A stretch of 42,582 bases of DNA. Source: Neoconidiobolus thromboides FSU 785 (taxonomy: Eukaryota > Entomophthoromycota > Entomophthoromycetes > Entomophthorales > Neoconidiobolaceae). The position numbers and the translations under genes are program-made. Where the stretch lies: positions 1 to 42,582 of the forward strand of contig MU626426.1 in assembly GCA_025603075.1 (NCBI GenBank), written 5' to 3'. Numbering within the stretch: the stretch's first letter is position 1; the number at the start of each line of letters is the position of its first letter. This document shows positions 10,781 to 23,006 of the stretch, piece after piece. Below the pieces are notes generated by a model, which ran no database searches, was not told where the DNA came from, and saw only the letters and a program-made list of their open reading frames with translations.

Positions 10781-11531
10781 TAGTTTTATTTTTCCAGGAA
10801 TTTAGTACTTTTCCTATTTAAAATAAAACAAAACTTTCTATTATCGCTTCTATCTACCTTTGTTTCATTGTTTTTAGTTTAAAATCTTCTATTTAATTTA
10901 GCTTTTATTCATTTCATACAGTTTCTAATATTGATGATATTCGTTTAATCTTAAATTCTTATTCAAATTTATCCCTTTGGTCTAGTTTTCTATTTTAGCT
11001 AAATGTATTCAATTTAAAGTTGTTTCAATTCTTTAATTCTATCCCTTGCCTCATTATACAACAAGTAGGAACAACTAGTTATTAAAGATTTAAGGGTTCT
11101 TCTTCATTGTACAAAAATTAAATACAATGACTTAAAGTTTAAACTTCAGATTCTTTTATTAAATACCTACTTTTCCCTATAGTTGAAGAAATATTATGTT
11201 TATTTAAAGATAGCTTTAAGTTCATTGTCACTTGTTGCTAACTTGAGCCTCTTTTTTAGCCTATAAAGCAACATTTTTAAACTTAAAGTTTAATATTAAT
11301 TTCAATTTAAGTTATAAAGTATTAAATTTCAATATTAAATTTGTTTTCAATTATGAAATTCTTTTTACCTTATAATTGAATACAATGAAATAAAAACATA
11401 TATATCAATGACCGTTCATTTATTTTATCAGTTGATATTCCAATAATAAACTTTTAGATAACCCAAAAATAATTCAAGGTAATATAATATCTTTATTATC
11501 TATAAACCTCAGCTCAACATCAACTCAATTT

Positions 11532-14500
11532 TCATTGATCCAAATTCATTTTCGTTGGAGACATCATCTGAGTAATTGGAATTGGTTTCATTGTTGGAGT
11601 TGTGTTGAAAAAGGGTACTAATACTTTAATAGCTTCTAATATCTATGAATTATAATTAATAAACTATTCATATAATAACAACAACAACATAATAACAAAC
11701 TAAAAAAAACTTACTCTTTGGCCTAAAGAATTTAAATTAGGATGATATAAAATTACTGGTGGATCAAATTCAATCATAAATAAAGCTTTAATAATTTTAG
11801 ATATCTTTTCCGCATCTTTTAAAGAAATTTCGGAATTTGCAAACAAATTATCAATCTCACTCATATCCTCATCATTTTGAATGTTTAAACATCGCTTCAA
11901 ATAGGGTAATAAAATAGTTAGCACTTCCTCCAAATTATTCACCTTATTATTTTTTTGACTAACAAAAATTTCAAACGGCCTTGAAATGGCGGCCACTTTA
12001 TGACCAAAGCCGGAATGTAATCGAAATTCATATGTACCAGGTTCCCAAAATAATCGATCCTGTTCAAATTTTAATACAACAGTTCTCCAATTCCCTTTTC
12101 TATCTCCAAGCTCTTCCTTACTCACTGGTAATATACTTTCATAATATTTCTCCTCTTCTGGAAGACGTTGGATATCATTTAAATTAATGTCATTTTCTAC
12201 ATCCGAATCTATTTCAACTCCTGAACTTTCAGATACGGTTAAATCATTGTTAAAATTATTTTTGGGAGGTAAATGAGTATATAAATATCTTCCTTTCGAC
12301 GATATGGTTGTTAATGTTTTGGACGGATTACTTATCACTTTATATAGTCCTACCCAATCATATTTATGTTTTCCATTATAAGGTACTAATAATCCTAATT
12401 TAATACATTCTCCTAATTCATATTTTGCTGGTATAAACTCATTTTTTCCTATAAAATTTAATAACTCAATTTTATATTCACCAATGTTACTTGATTCATT
12501 ATGATTTAAATCTAATAATAATCGTTCTCTGGTTTCAGCTAATTTTAATTTCGATTGATTCAATATAGAATTAGTATCTAATATTAATTCTTTTAAATGT
12601 GGTTTTGTTTTTTCCATTAAGCCACCTAAGGTTTCTTTAGTTTCAACAATTGACTGTTGAACTCCTTTTTCTAATTTATCAATTAAGCCTTCGGTAAATT
12701 CAATAGAAGATAAAGCTAAGGATAAATTTTTATGATGTTTTAAATTGCTTTTTAAGCTTTTAGCAACTCCTTTAACTGTTTTTGTTACTCCAGCTTCTTT
12801 CCTTAATTGTCCTTTGTATAATTTACTCATATGAGGTAATTCCACAAGATAATAAAATAATAAATAACATGAATGAGATAAGATAGCTAACAAAAATATC
12901 ATACTTGAATTACTAATAAGAGCAATTCCATATAATGCTGAATGACCCAATATTTTCTCTGGATTATTTAGATATCGATAAATACCTGTATAATTTAATT
13001 TGTTTTGATATTGATCTATAAAAAAATCCCCATAGAACCAGCCAAATTCTTTTAATGTCTCATAAACTGAAGTAGAAGTCCATGCATGGAGAATTATTAA
13101 TAACAAACCAAAAGTATGTCTTAAAGTAAATGAATTATTAAAAAATCCATTTTCATAGGAATAAAAAGCAATTGCTGACAATATAAATGAAAAATAAGTC
13201 ATAAAGGAAGATAAATTATAAATAGATTTCCATTCATTAAAGGCATCCATCCCTGTTTTACCAATTTTTATGAAATGTCGAGTCCATTTTTTGTTGGAAC
13301 TTTGGGATCCTAATATGATAATACCTAAACCAATAGAATGAAACAACCGCCATATAATTGAATGAATTAAACTTAAATATTTAATACTTTGATTGATATT
13401 TAAATTAATAGATTGAAATAATATTAATATCAAAAATAAGCTTCCATAAAATACAATAATTAAACTAAATAAATCACTTGATTTAAATAAATCAAAATTA
13501 TTAAATAACATTCTCTGTTTACTTTGCTGTAATTCATATATATTCTTTTTTGGTATGATAATATTCTTAATATTCTTATTATCCTTATTATCCTTATTAT
13601 TTTCTTCCTTAATCTTAACATTGTCTTCTTCTACTTCATCTCCACCATAAATTTTATCAATATGTGGGTTTTCTACTAATACTAAGAATATAAATTGTAA
13701 AGAATGAGCCAATAAAGAAACATAAAATACAGTGGGACTAGCCATCAAAAGAGAAATACCATAATATCCTGCATAACCTAAAGAGTACATAGGATGTGGA
13801 GCTAATTCAAATACGCCATCAAATGTCAATTTTTGATCAATTAAAAAAAAGAAATCCCCCCAATACCAAGCAAAATCTTTAACTACTCTATGAGCATCTA
13901 GTTTTACTACTAAATTAAATACAATCAAAAAGAATGCTGCTAAATATCTTAAACAATTCTCCCATAACTTCCAATCATATCGTGGATTAAAATGAGATAA
14001 TGAGAATATCAAATAAACTGTAAAATCATTCACTAAGATTAAATCAACTAATTTACGAAATAACAGCCATGAATTAAATTCAATAGGCATTGTATGATAG
14101 TTATAATCATTACTCATATCTATTTCTAATTGAGTTTTAATCCATTTACCTACTTTATTGTTCTCATCTAACCACCCTAATTTTAAAAATAACTTTGTTA
14201 AATAACTTTGATTTGATTGGCGATATAGTAAATAGCCTAAAAAGCCATTATAAGCTAATCGCCAAAATAAAAATAATATTAAAAATAATGTAGAGGCATA
14301 GTTGCTAGGGATAATAAAATATAACAAGATGTTAGTCCCAAGGATAAGTAAAGTAATTAGACTTGGTAATGAAATCTTAGTTTTAAAGGAGAATAAAGTA
14401 CTCATCATATCCTTAGTTTTGGGTACTAAAAATACTAGAAGAAAAGAAAGTTATTAAATATTTACTATAGTTAAAATATATCCTTGAAATTACCTTTTCC

Positions 14501-14578
14501 ATTACTTGTTTTACCATATAAAGTAGAATCATTTGTATTATTATTATTATTATCTTTTGAACTACTAGGGTCGTTCAT
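11532..14578 (-). CDS. CHO2: Phosphatidylethanolamine N-methyltransferase (CHO2 type)
   Basis: It catalyses the first S-adenosylmethionine-dependent methylation of phosphatidylethanolamine on the way to phosphatidylcholine, in the ER membrane. There are three exons, 14578-14494, 14434-11715 and 11642-11532, with introns of 59 and 72 nt, giving 971 aa. Exon 1 begins MNDPSSSKDNNNNN and joins to give NGKVFLVPKTKDMMSTLF, as in CHO2 N-termini. Two tandem methyltransferase modules are visible. The first has HPMYSLGYAGYYG near residue 242 and ENPHIDKIYGG. The second has NNPEKILGHSALYG near 518-531 and ELPHMSKLYKGQLR. A soluble C-terminal region contains beta-rich segments such as WEPGTYEFRLHSGFGHKVA. 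The last exon (ILEAIKVLVPFFNT...) follows a GTAAGT donor right after LNSLGQR; without splicing the protein would end three residues later. Length and domain order match fungal CHO2. Confidence 0.95.
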
Positions 14579-15162
14579 CTTTTTTAAATATTTAATTGTA
14601 ATTAAAACAATAAAAGGAATTTAATTGAGTTTAAATTTTTAACGGTATTTATATTATTTCCACTTTCTATTTTTTTACTCCATATTTTTTAAACTTAACT
14701 TAAATAATCATTTCTATTCTCTCTAAATTTTTATTATTATAAATTAATGAATTTTATGACGTTTCAATTTTTTAGATTCTTCCTTTAATTTTCTTTAAAA
14801 AGATTTAAACCTAAATTGATTTGTTAATTTAATATAATAAAATTAAGGTTGATTTGAAAATTACTTAATGACACAATAGCACTCTAAAATTTTAATATTC
14901 AAAATTAGTAACTTTGAAAATTAGTCAATTATGGACCAATCATATTTTTTACTTTGGCAATTATCATTAATAATAGAAAAATATTAAAGAATATAAAAAA
15001 CCATAACATAATAATAATATTAATAATAGCATTATTACATTTTCATTTTTATTCTAATCATACATAAATTAATAATATTATTATATTGATCATTTTAAAC
15101 TGACTTTCATTTATTTGATTTCAATCTCATCTTTAAATAGTCTAAATCTAATTTTCTACATA
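14579..15162. other. Intergenic spacer CHO2 / AAR2
   Basis: About 580 bp, extremely AT-rich, holding the CHO2 promoter and the AAR2 3' end. There is a near-continuous run of AATAAT-like sequence around 15000-15080. I see no gene or RNA. Confidence 0.6.
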
Positions 15163-16672
15163 TTAAATATCTACCACTATAGGAGCAAATTCACCATCTT
15201 CATCTTCATCTTCATTTTCAATTAAATCTTCTAGTTTAATTTCCCAATCAAACTTTTGTTTTAAAATAGTTTGTATTTTATTTATACGTAGATTCAATTG
15301 ATTTTTAACTACTTCCGAATAGTATGTTTTTTCTAATATATTTTTAATTAGGGTCTAAATACAAAAAAGAAAATTGATGTTATTAAACTATTAATGTTAT
15401 AAATTAAATGATATTTACCTTTAATGAAATGCCTAAAAAATTATTCTCCAATATAATATCATGAAAAAAATCTTGTGGACATTCGAGTAATTGGAAATAT
15501 AATATTTCTAAATAAAAAATATTATATTAATCTTTAATTGCTCATTCTAATAAAACAATATACTTACCCAAAAAATGAATAAATAAATTAGGTGATTGAT
15601 TAATAGCTTCATTAGAATTCGATATTAATACAATTAATTTTTTCCATTGCTCTAAACCGATAAAATTTTGACCTAACAAAAAGACAATAAAACTCAATTC
15701 AATTTCCCCAAGTATGTTTTTATAATCTAATAAAAAAATAATTAATAAATAATTAATATTAACTTCAGTATTTAATATTTTATGATATTAATTTGTCATT
15801 TACCTAAATATTCATTCTCAATCAATTTCATCAATAAATAGCTTTTATCTAATGAATATTTTGTCAATTCACTTCCAAAACTACCTTCTGGAAACGACTT
15901 TTTTAAATCAAATTTAGTAAACTTTAAGGACCCATCAAACTCTTCAAAATTACTGTTTTCTTCTGTTGGTAAAAAACCGTCCATGAGACCATCATTTGGG
16001 GCTATTTTTTGAATTAATTCAGAGCTAACATATCGCGTTAATTGTTTCCATTTCTTATATACATCAGATTGAGTTATCGGATAAGTACCTAAATTGGGAT
16101 CAAAAGATTGAATATCTAAGAAAGTTAGTAAAATTAAATTATTAACTATAACTACTATAATTACTATATTTTATCCTATCATTAAGTTCAGGTTCTAATT
16201 CATTATCTTTATATACTTCTTCATTATATTCATTCCATTTTTTGACTATTATCTAAAAATTAAAGTTATTATAAAATTATTCAATATTATTAATTATTCA
16301 ATTTACCCACCTGTTCCTTTTTAAAATAATGAAAAAATCCATTTCGAATACCAGTATGACCTGTTTTATCCACAATACTAAGAAAAAAAATCAATATGAG
16401 TAAACTAATCTTATCATTTATTGTTTCCTCCTATTTATATCTTCGTCTTTTATCCACTTCATTTCTACTTACCTATAATAAATAAAATGAATCCCTGGAG
16501 GTATAAATTTTAAACCCATAAATTTGGGACCAACAATCCAGTTTGAAAAATCAATGCCAAATTCAAAATCTTTGGGACAGTTTAAAAATACTAATTTGCC
16601 TCCTTGTTGAAAATAATGTTTGGCGGTCGCATTATCAAATTCTAAATTTGTCGTATTGTATGTTGGCTCCAT
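15163..16672 (-). CDS. AAR2: AAR2 splicing factor (U5 snRNP assembly)
   Basis: AAR2 is a chaperone of Prp8 during U5 snRNP biogenesis. There are seven exons: 16672-16473, 16377-16311, 16252-16165, 16115-15804, 15726-15568, 15507-15419 and 15354-15163. The six introns are 95, 58, 49, 77, 60 and 64 nt. The product is 368 aa, close to the usual 380 or so. The N-terminal beta domain has the family hallmark GIDFSNWIVGPKFMGLKF followed by IPPGIHFIYYS, then KTGHTGIRNGFFHYF. The middle gives DPNLGTYPITQSDVYKKW. The helical C-terminal domain includes ELSFIVFLLGQNFIGLEQWK and ends in an acidic tail and EFAPIVVDI, matching the AAR2 terminus. All junctions are GT-AG and keep frame. The number of introns makes it the most fragmented gene here; only its first exon and part of the fourth appear as obvious open frames. 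Confidence 0.94.
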
Positions 16673-17110
16673 TATTGAAAAGAAGAGACAAAGGGAAAGT
16701 GAATTTTAATGTTTTTCCTGCAATTATGAAATGATGGAGTGGCTATGATTGGTAGAGAAAATTTAGCATTTTTTTGAAAAATAGTTAAAGTAGATTATAT
16801 TTGAAAAAATAAAAAATAAAAAATAAAAAAATAAAATTACAACGATATAAAACTCAAGTAAAACTTAAAAAATAATTAATTATAACATATATTTTATTAT
16901 CAAACTGATTAAATTGTTTATAAACCTAGCTCGTTAATAATTTAAAATAAACTTCAATTTTTACTATATTCTATCAGTTCATATTATCAATTACAAAGAA
17001 CAATCTAATTCTATCAACTCCTTATCATTTAAATCCTTAGGATAAATCCTAACTAACTTAATTATCAATCACATAAAATTTCCAATCTGTAAACCAAAAA
17101 AGATTCCATT
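16673..17110. other. Intergenic spacer AAR2 / Asterix-like gene
   Basis: About 440 bp of AT-rich DNA with A-rich runs (AAAATAAAAAATAAAAAAT near 16806). It should contain the AAR2 promoter. No coding or RNA feature is seen. Confidence 0.6.
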
Positions 17111-17647
17111 TTATTTTCCCCCAACTTTAGCTTGAGGTACGAGTACACGAGGAAGATATTGAAGTACTAAACCCATAACAGAAAACCTAAAATAAATTCA
17201 TTCCTCATTAGTCACCATGATAATCAATAAATACATTCAATAAGTACTTACATAATTGTAGTCCAAGAAGCTCTTTTATCAGAAGTAGAAGTCAATGCTT
17301 TATCATTCGTTAATGAAGCTATAGAAGAAAATAATGCTAACCAGCCAAACCATGGATTCTGTAAATGAGATAATAATAATAAATGGATAAGTACCGCAAT
17401 ATTCAATCTATTTTTCTATAAAATTTACCTTTAATATCAATGCGGCCATAGCTATAAGTTCAATAGATAAAGGTTAAGAATCAATGGATTAATATTTGTC
17501 ATTTTTATTAAATAATAAATCTTTCAACTTACTCAATATTGTCGATGCTGTTTGGAAAGTAACTGCTTCATCTGATTCAACTAACATGTGTTTAGGTATA
17601 TGGAAGGGCACGATGACCGGTTGATTACGACTTGTTTCTTTAACCAT
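17111..17647 (-). CDS. Asterix/WDR83OS-like small ER membrane protein (UPF0139)
   Basis: Four exons, 17647-17533, 17451-17429 (only 23 nt), 17358-17252 and 17186-17111, with introns of 81, 70 and 65 nt, encode 106 aa. The sequence has the UPF0139 layout. A short polar N-terminus is followed by ESDEAVTFQTASTILTMAAL, then NPWFGWLALFSSIASLTNDK and a last hydrophobic segment FSVMGLVLQYLPRV. In animals the homologue (Asterix) partners CCDC47 in the PAT complex, which chaperones polar membrane helices at the Sec61 translocon. That role is carried over by family resemblance only. The size (about 106 aa), three hydrophobic segments and loop spacing all fit. The tiny second exon is supported by frame and by the conserved MAALIL motif. 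Confidence 0.8.
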
Positions 17648-17942
17648 TTTTTATTTTAGATTGAAAATTTAAAAGTCAACTTTAAAAAAATTTGTGTTTG
17701 AATTCAAGTGGAGTTTTCGTGCTACTTTTTAATTGGAACTGAATTCTTCACTTTAAAAATAAAAATGAGGTGATAAAAATTTAAACTACATTAAAAAAGA
17801 GATTTGAGTACTAATAATAAGTACAAGAAATAAAAACTATTAGCTATAAAAAAACAAAACGACAAAAAACTAACATTTTAACTATGAAATCAAAAATCCA
17901 CAAAGCCTAGTAAAAAAATCAATTTTATTCCAATTAAGCTTG

Positions 17943-18443
17943 TCAATCATCTTCTGCATCCGGAGGAGGGGAAATCCTACCACCAAAGGAGAAAAATAAT
18001 CGGTTCCAAAACTCATTAGATTTACCCTTATGTTCGAAACCAATATTTAATTCTAATTCACCAGTGACAATATCCTTATGAGTTTTTTTTTGTAATCGAT
18101 ACCATTGTCGATTCTTAAATGCTTCAAACTGTAATGGCATTCCAGTTTTATTATCAAATAGATCCTTCATATGGATAGTTATTTGTCCCATAAAATCACG
18201 AGTAATAAAATCAGCATCCCAACATACAATTTGTACAAATTGTGGGAAATTTTCATCTCGTAGATTGAATTCTAAAGTTTCTTGCCATACTGGATTGAGT
18301 GTTTTATTAATCGTTTTTGTTTGACTTTTTTTATTATTGACGCGAGCAATGACATAGGGGTCCGACAAGCCATTGCTATCTTTGGGCGCTAACCCACGTC
18401 CTTGAATTACTTGGATTTTTAAAATAACTTCTTCAGCTCCCAT
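17943..18443 (-). CDS. Single C2-domain protein, calcium-binding type
   Basis: An intronless 166 aa protein that is almost entirely one C2 domain (residues about 6-140) with a short tail ending SPPPDAEDD. The calcium-coordinating aspartates are present: Asp22 and Asp28 in PKDSNGLSDPY, and Asp76, Asp78 and Asp83 in CWDADFITRD. The fold signature continues with LNPVWQETLEF and GELELNIGF. Such domains bind acidic phospholipids in a calcium-dependent way. There is no transmembrane segment or enzymatic domain, so a membrane-recruited adaptor role is possible. It resembles the C2 module found at the N-terminus of larger fungal proteins such as phosphatidylserine decarboxylase 2, but here a stop codon follows and the next gene starts 296 bp downstream. 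Substrate or partner is unknown. Confidence 0.85.
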   Translation of the reverse strand: MGAEEVILKIQVIQGRGLAPKDSNGLSDPYVIARVNNKKSQTKTINKTLNPVWQETLEFNLRDENFPQFVQIVCWDADFITRDFMGQITIHMKDLFDNKTGMPLQFEAFKNRQWYRLQKKTHKDIVTGELELNIGFEHKGKSNEFWNRLFFSFGGRISPPPDAEDD

Positions 18444-19318
18444 CCTTATTGAGTTGCGTTTTTAATGATTAAAAAATGTGGAAATTTTTTAAGCTAGAAG
18501 TTTAATGTCATCTTATTTTTTAAATCATCATCTTTTAGTCTTAAGAAGCTTGCAAGTTTTAATCAATTCAGCTAATCATTCAACTTAAAGTAGTTTTTTT
18601 TGAGAATAGAGCCAATGGACAGATCCTTTGCATTCTTTTTTGGGACTAAATTGAAGTTTTATGGAGAAAAATAGATTATATATTTTTAGATAAAACTACA
18701 TCATCAAATCTTCAATTTGAATACTTTATTGGTGGCTATTTTAAGGAGAAAATATAAGATTCTTAAAGTATTAGAATAAAATAAGGGAGTTATTGATTTA
18801 TATGAAAGTTAAAAAGGACTATTGTGGATGTTTTTTGTTAATAAAGCTAGCTGTAGTGCTGTATTTTAGTACTTATTGTATAAATATTTAAACTGACCTT
18901 CTCTCCGAATTATAACTGTCTTACCAACTTTGATATTTGATTTAGTAACAATTAAGTAAAAGTACTGTATCTTCAATTATTTATATTATAAATTTTATTT
19001 TTTATTATAAGAAATACCGTTGATTCTAACTTTTGACATAAGAATTATTTGATTCTGTTTAGGTAGGTTTAAGCTTGATTAGAATTTAAAAACTATTGAA
19101 ACTAGGCAAAAAAGCATTCCAACATGGGTTTATTTTAAAATTAAGCAAAATGCAGAAATTTTGATAGCACTTAATGCTTAATTTAAACCTAGTTTCTAAA
19201 CTAACTCATTTTATGAAGTTTAAAAGGGCAAAGTCCCCAGGATATTTATTTCTGTAAGTAAAAAAGATTCAAGTGTTAGCCTATAATATAAAATACTTGG
19301 GATATAGCTACATTACAA
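18444..19318. other. Intergenic region upstream of C2 gene
   Basis: About 875 bp between the C2-domain gene start and tRNA-His. It is AT-rich and without a credible open frame. A short piece near 18822 (TTGTGGATGTTTTTTG) looks like a MITE left end, but no core or right end follows. Confidence 0.55.
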
Positions 19319-19389
19319 TGTCATTGGGGGGAATCGAACCCCCGCTATCGCGGCCACAACGCGGTGTACTACCACTATACTACAATGAC
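19319..19389 (-). tRNA. tRNA-His (anticodon GTG)
   Basis: The minus strand folds into a full cloverleaf of 71 nt without intron. The acceptor stem is GTCATTG/CAATGAC. The D arm is GTAT-AGTGGTA-GTAC, the anticodon loop TTGTGGC, and the T arm GGGGG-TTCGATT-CCCCC. The discriminator base is A. The anticodon stem CCGCG/CGCGA has one C27-A43 mismatch. The genomic base at -1 is A, so the histidine-specific G-1 would be added after transcription. CCA is not encoded, as expected in eukaryotes. Confidence 0.96.
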
Positions 19390-19659
19390 TTACTGCTTAC
19401 TGAATTACTTCTTAAAACAATAAAACACTCATAAAAAACTGTTATAAAGAAATTTAAACTTGAAACTGGAACTTTTAACGTAAGATTAAGTTAAGCTACA
19501 CATTAAATTTCAAAAAATTCAAATACTAAAACTAAAATACATTAAATAATAAAAATAAAACAATAAAGAGCATAAAAAATTAATAATCTAGTATCAATAG
19601 CCATTAAATTAAAATAAATGTTCAAATTTATTAAATGATATTAAAAATAATTCAACCCA

Positions 19660-20694
19660 TTATGCTTGGATTTGAGTTTCAGTTGCATTACCCTTCTTAT
19701 TTTTATTCTTCTTCTTCTTTGAACTGGTGGATTTAACTTCTTCTGGCTTATTCTCGACTTCTTTCTTTACATCGCCTTCTGTTTTTTTTAATTTTTCACC
19801 ATCATTATTACTCTCTTGCTTTCCATTAGCTACAGCTTCTTTCTTTTGTTTCTTTTGCTTTTTATTTTCTACTTTTTCTACTTTTTCTTCTTCAACCTTT
19901 TCACCATTAGCATTTTCCTTTTGTTTATTAATATACTTATCTGATAGCTTATAAGCAGTTAGCTCTTTTTCATAAGCTTCTTTACCCTCCCTATATTTAG
20001 CATCATAAACTTCTTTTTCTTCTTTACTTAATCCACGCCATCCTTCTCCTAATAATCGTGTGATATCTTTAGCACCAATTTCTGGATTTGCTTTCATTAA
20101 CTCAGGTCTTTTTTCAATACAAAAAACAAAATAAGAGCTATTCGGTCTTTTTGGTGCATCAGGATCAACTTCAGCTCGGCCACGTTTGTTATTAGTATTA
20201 GTATTGTTATTATTTCCTTTTTTATTTTTTAATGGGGATTTTTTAGTATCAGTAGATGCTTGTGGTTCAACATTCTCTTCAACAGCAGATGTTTCTTCAG
20301 CTTTTTTCCCAGCAGCTTTGCCTTGTTTCTTTTTTGAAGCAGTTGTATTGGCTTCAGTTATATTCTTATCAGCTGATTGGGCTCCTTTTTTGGTTGGGGT
20401 ACCTTTTGGACCATTGGTTTTTGGGGTAGAGTTTTTAGCAGCGGCTACGTTCTTTGCAAGAATTTCATTTTGACCAACTTTGGCTTTGCCTGTTGATGGT
20501 TGGGGTTTAGTAGTTTCAGAGAAAGAGATACGGTTAAATAATTCAGAAAGGGCATTGGTCTTTTCTGAAATGACTTTGAAGTGTTCGGAAATCTAAAGAG
20601 GACAGAGTTAATTTTAATTTTTGTTTTTGTACAAATTGAAACTTACTAATTCCACATCTTTTTCGGTGATTTGTTGTTTTTGAGAAGTTGGCAT
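19660..20694 (-). CDS. HMG-box chromatin protein with long lysine-rich tails
   Basis: Two exons, 20694-20647 and 20592-19660, joined over a 54 nt intron (GTAAGT...TTTAG), give 326 aa. Residues 1-60 are a helical segment (MPTSQKQQITEKDVELISEH...). Residues 60-155 are low-complexity Lys/Ala/Thr/Asn. Residues about 163-233 form one HMG box: PKRPNSSYFVFCIEKRPEL, then ITRLLGEGWRGLSKEEKEVY and KEAYEKELTAY. The C-terminus of about 90 residues alternates Lys and Glu. HMG boxes of this sequence-nonspecific class bend DNA and act as architectural chromatin factors. It is much longer than NHP6 (about 95 aa), and may correspond to an NHP10- or HMO1-like remodelling factor; I cannot choose between these. 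Confidence 0.87.
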
Positions 20695-23006
20695 ATTTAT
20701 TTTTTTAAGTAAAAAATAGTAGAAAGAAATCAATTCTGGGTAGTTTTTGAAAATTAATATTTTATCCTGTGGGTTATTCCAACGGTTCTTTAAATTTATT
20801 ATTAAGGGCCAATAAATTTACGTTAAATTTTAGGCAAAAAATTTCAATTTTTTTTTGATCCTTGCCGTATGGGAGTATTAATTTAAAAAAGTAACAAATC
20901 AAAGTAAAAAATTAAAATCAAAGTTAAAGAGTAGTTTAACTTAGTCATATTAATAAAAAATAAGATCATTATTACTATTGACGTTATATTCATAGTACAA
21001 TAGCTTTATCTTAAAGTAAAATAGTGTTTACTTTCAAAAGATTTAATATACGAAATTCAAGTTTATAGTCTTACTTAACTGCTAATTACACCTAAAGATA
21101 AATTTGAAACTGCAGTTTTAAAGCAATTGAGTCTAAACCATGAGTTTTGTAAAAATAATTTTATCCACGATTTCTTACTGTTTTACCTTTGACCTAATTT
21201 ATACCTACGGTTTTACGCGTAAAATTTATCCTATTTTACACTTAATTTTTGTTGGAAAACTTTATTGAGCTTTCACCACTTAAATCAGACGCCAAACAGT
21301 CCAATTCTACCATCATCTGTGACTGGTTTTTTGTTTGTAGGTATTTAAAGATTAAATTTAAAAAAATATTTTACGTTGACTTTTGTATTCTTAAACAAAC
21401 TTTCACTTCCAAGCAGTCTGCTAATAAAGAAATAATAAGCCAAGAGATATGAAATAGGGCCAAGGGACAAAGGCTTCGCGACCACTTATATTGTTATTTA
21501 ATAGGACAGTAATAAATTTGAATTCATCTTTCCACCTCATTTTCTATTAATGTGAATAGATTGGGGCGTAGTGTGCGAATAATTTTATATTGATTTAATA
21601 GAAAATTTCTTGGAGTTTGAATTATTTCTGAATAGAAATTATGAAGAATTTTAAGCTACAGAAAATATTCAACTTATTTTTACGCACATTATTTTCTATA
21701 ATTAATTTGTTTATCCTACAGCAGTATAAAAAAAATACACAATATATAACAGTTATTGCAACTCTTTTGAGACTCAATTAGTTGCCCATTTAGAAAAAAG
21801 TTAATTTTGATTAAATATGAACACCAGGTTTTGAAAAAGTTAAGCATAAAAACTCGATTATAAATACTACCACTAAAAAAGCCACAAAAGAGTTGTAATA
21901 GCTTCAACTGAACTTATTTGCTTATCCTGTTTGTTCTGATTAATTATTGACTATAAGAGATTTAATGATTTAAATTAGGGTAAAGTTAAAGAAAAGAGAT
22001 CAAAAATTCTAATTATTTGCAGATTACTAATTGGAATTTTCATTAAACATTTGATAAACTTAAAAAAACTAGTATAAAAAACGAGAACTTGACTATTATA
22101 ACGTCTAACTAAAAGCAATTGAAATCAAATATCGATGAGAGTTATCATCAGCTCATATTTTATTTAAAATAGTAATAAAGTAATAATAATATAAATACAG
22201 ATAATAGTGTTCCATTTAAGTAAGCATTAAATTTATTTTTAATTCCATTTTTAATCAAAGAAATGAATCTAAAAATGTGGATACTTTTTGAATCTAATTT
22301 TAAATTTTTAAGAAGGGTTTAAAACATTATTTAGCTTGATAAAATTGATAATTTTTTTTCAAAATAAAAATTGCTATATATTATTTAATATAAATATGTA
22401 AATAAAAAAAATGGTAATATATATTATATTATGTGAAATGCTTTATTTTATATAAATTTGAATCGAAGAATAATGTCTAGAATCATTTGTAAAAGCTAAA
22501 TAAAGTCCAATTCAAACTATTAATAAGTAATAAATAGATAACATGGCTAACCAGTTTGAAATATAATTGGATTATAGCTTTATAGCTCCTTTGATTGGTT
22601 CTGTTTTTTAGCTTAGCTTTGGGCATAAACAAATTAAAAAGCTTTTGGGTATAATTAGGTTGAGGCTATATTGGTAGAATGGCCTGATTAGGAAGCATTA
22701 TTTTAATTGAGCCAATTAACGTTATGGCTTTTATAAGCCTGATTTAATTTACTATTGTAAACCAATCATGATTTGTATAAATACGTATTAAAATAGGTTA
22801 TTTGCTAATAAAATCAATATAAGAAAATGGAGCTTGAAACCATAAATGAATTGTTATGTTGATTGTTAAAACTAAAAGGTAGAAAGTATTAATAAATAAT
22901 AATCAATAGTTTAAATAATTTTAGTAGATAAATTAAAATATATTAATAAATAGAAGACAGTCATTGTTTATTAATTGCCAGTTTTTCAATTATTTCAGTT
23001 TCGAGC
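20695..23006. other. 2.3 kb divergent intergenic region (HMG-box / LAMMER kinase)
   Basis: It separates two divergently transcribed regulatory genes and must hold both promoters. Small open frames at 21249-21452 (+) and 21716-21907 (-) show no domain or codon bias and are probably chance. No MITE copy, tRNA or other feature is recognised. Confidence 0.55.

Larger units (their letters stand above)
9969..11531. other. Intergenic region with two MITE copies in opposite orientation
   Basis: This is the convergent spacer between the peptidase and CHO2 3' ends. It holds MITE copies at 10266-10368 (+) and 10676-10780 (-). Between them is a 65-codon minus-strand open frame (10391-10588) starting KFMRKIRIHEDKRTIKK, with no recognisable family. 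The remainder, 10781-11531, is AT-rich with no visible gene. Confidence 0.6.

Noticed and set aside
20186-20473. 95-codon plus-strand frame rich in Phe/Leu/Val
   Set aside because: It is the antisense of the Lys/Ala-rich part of the HMG-box gene. Its hydrophobic look comes from AAA/GCT codons read backwards.
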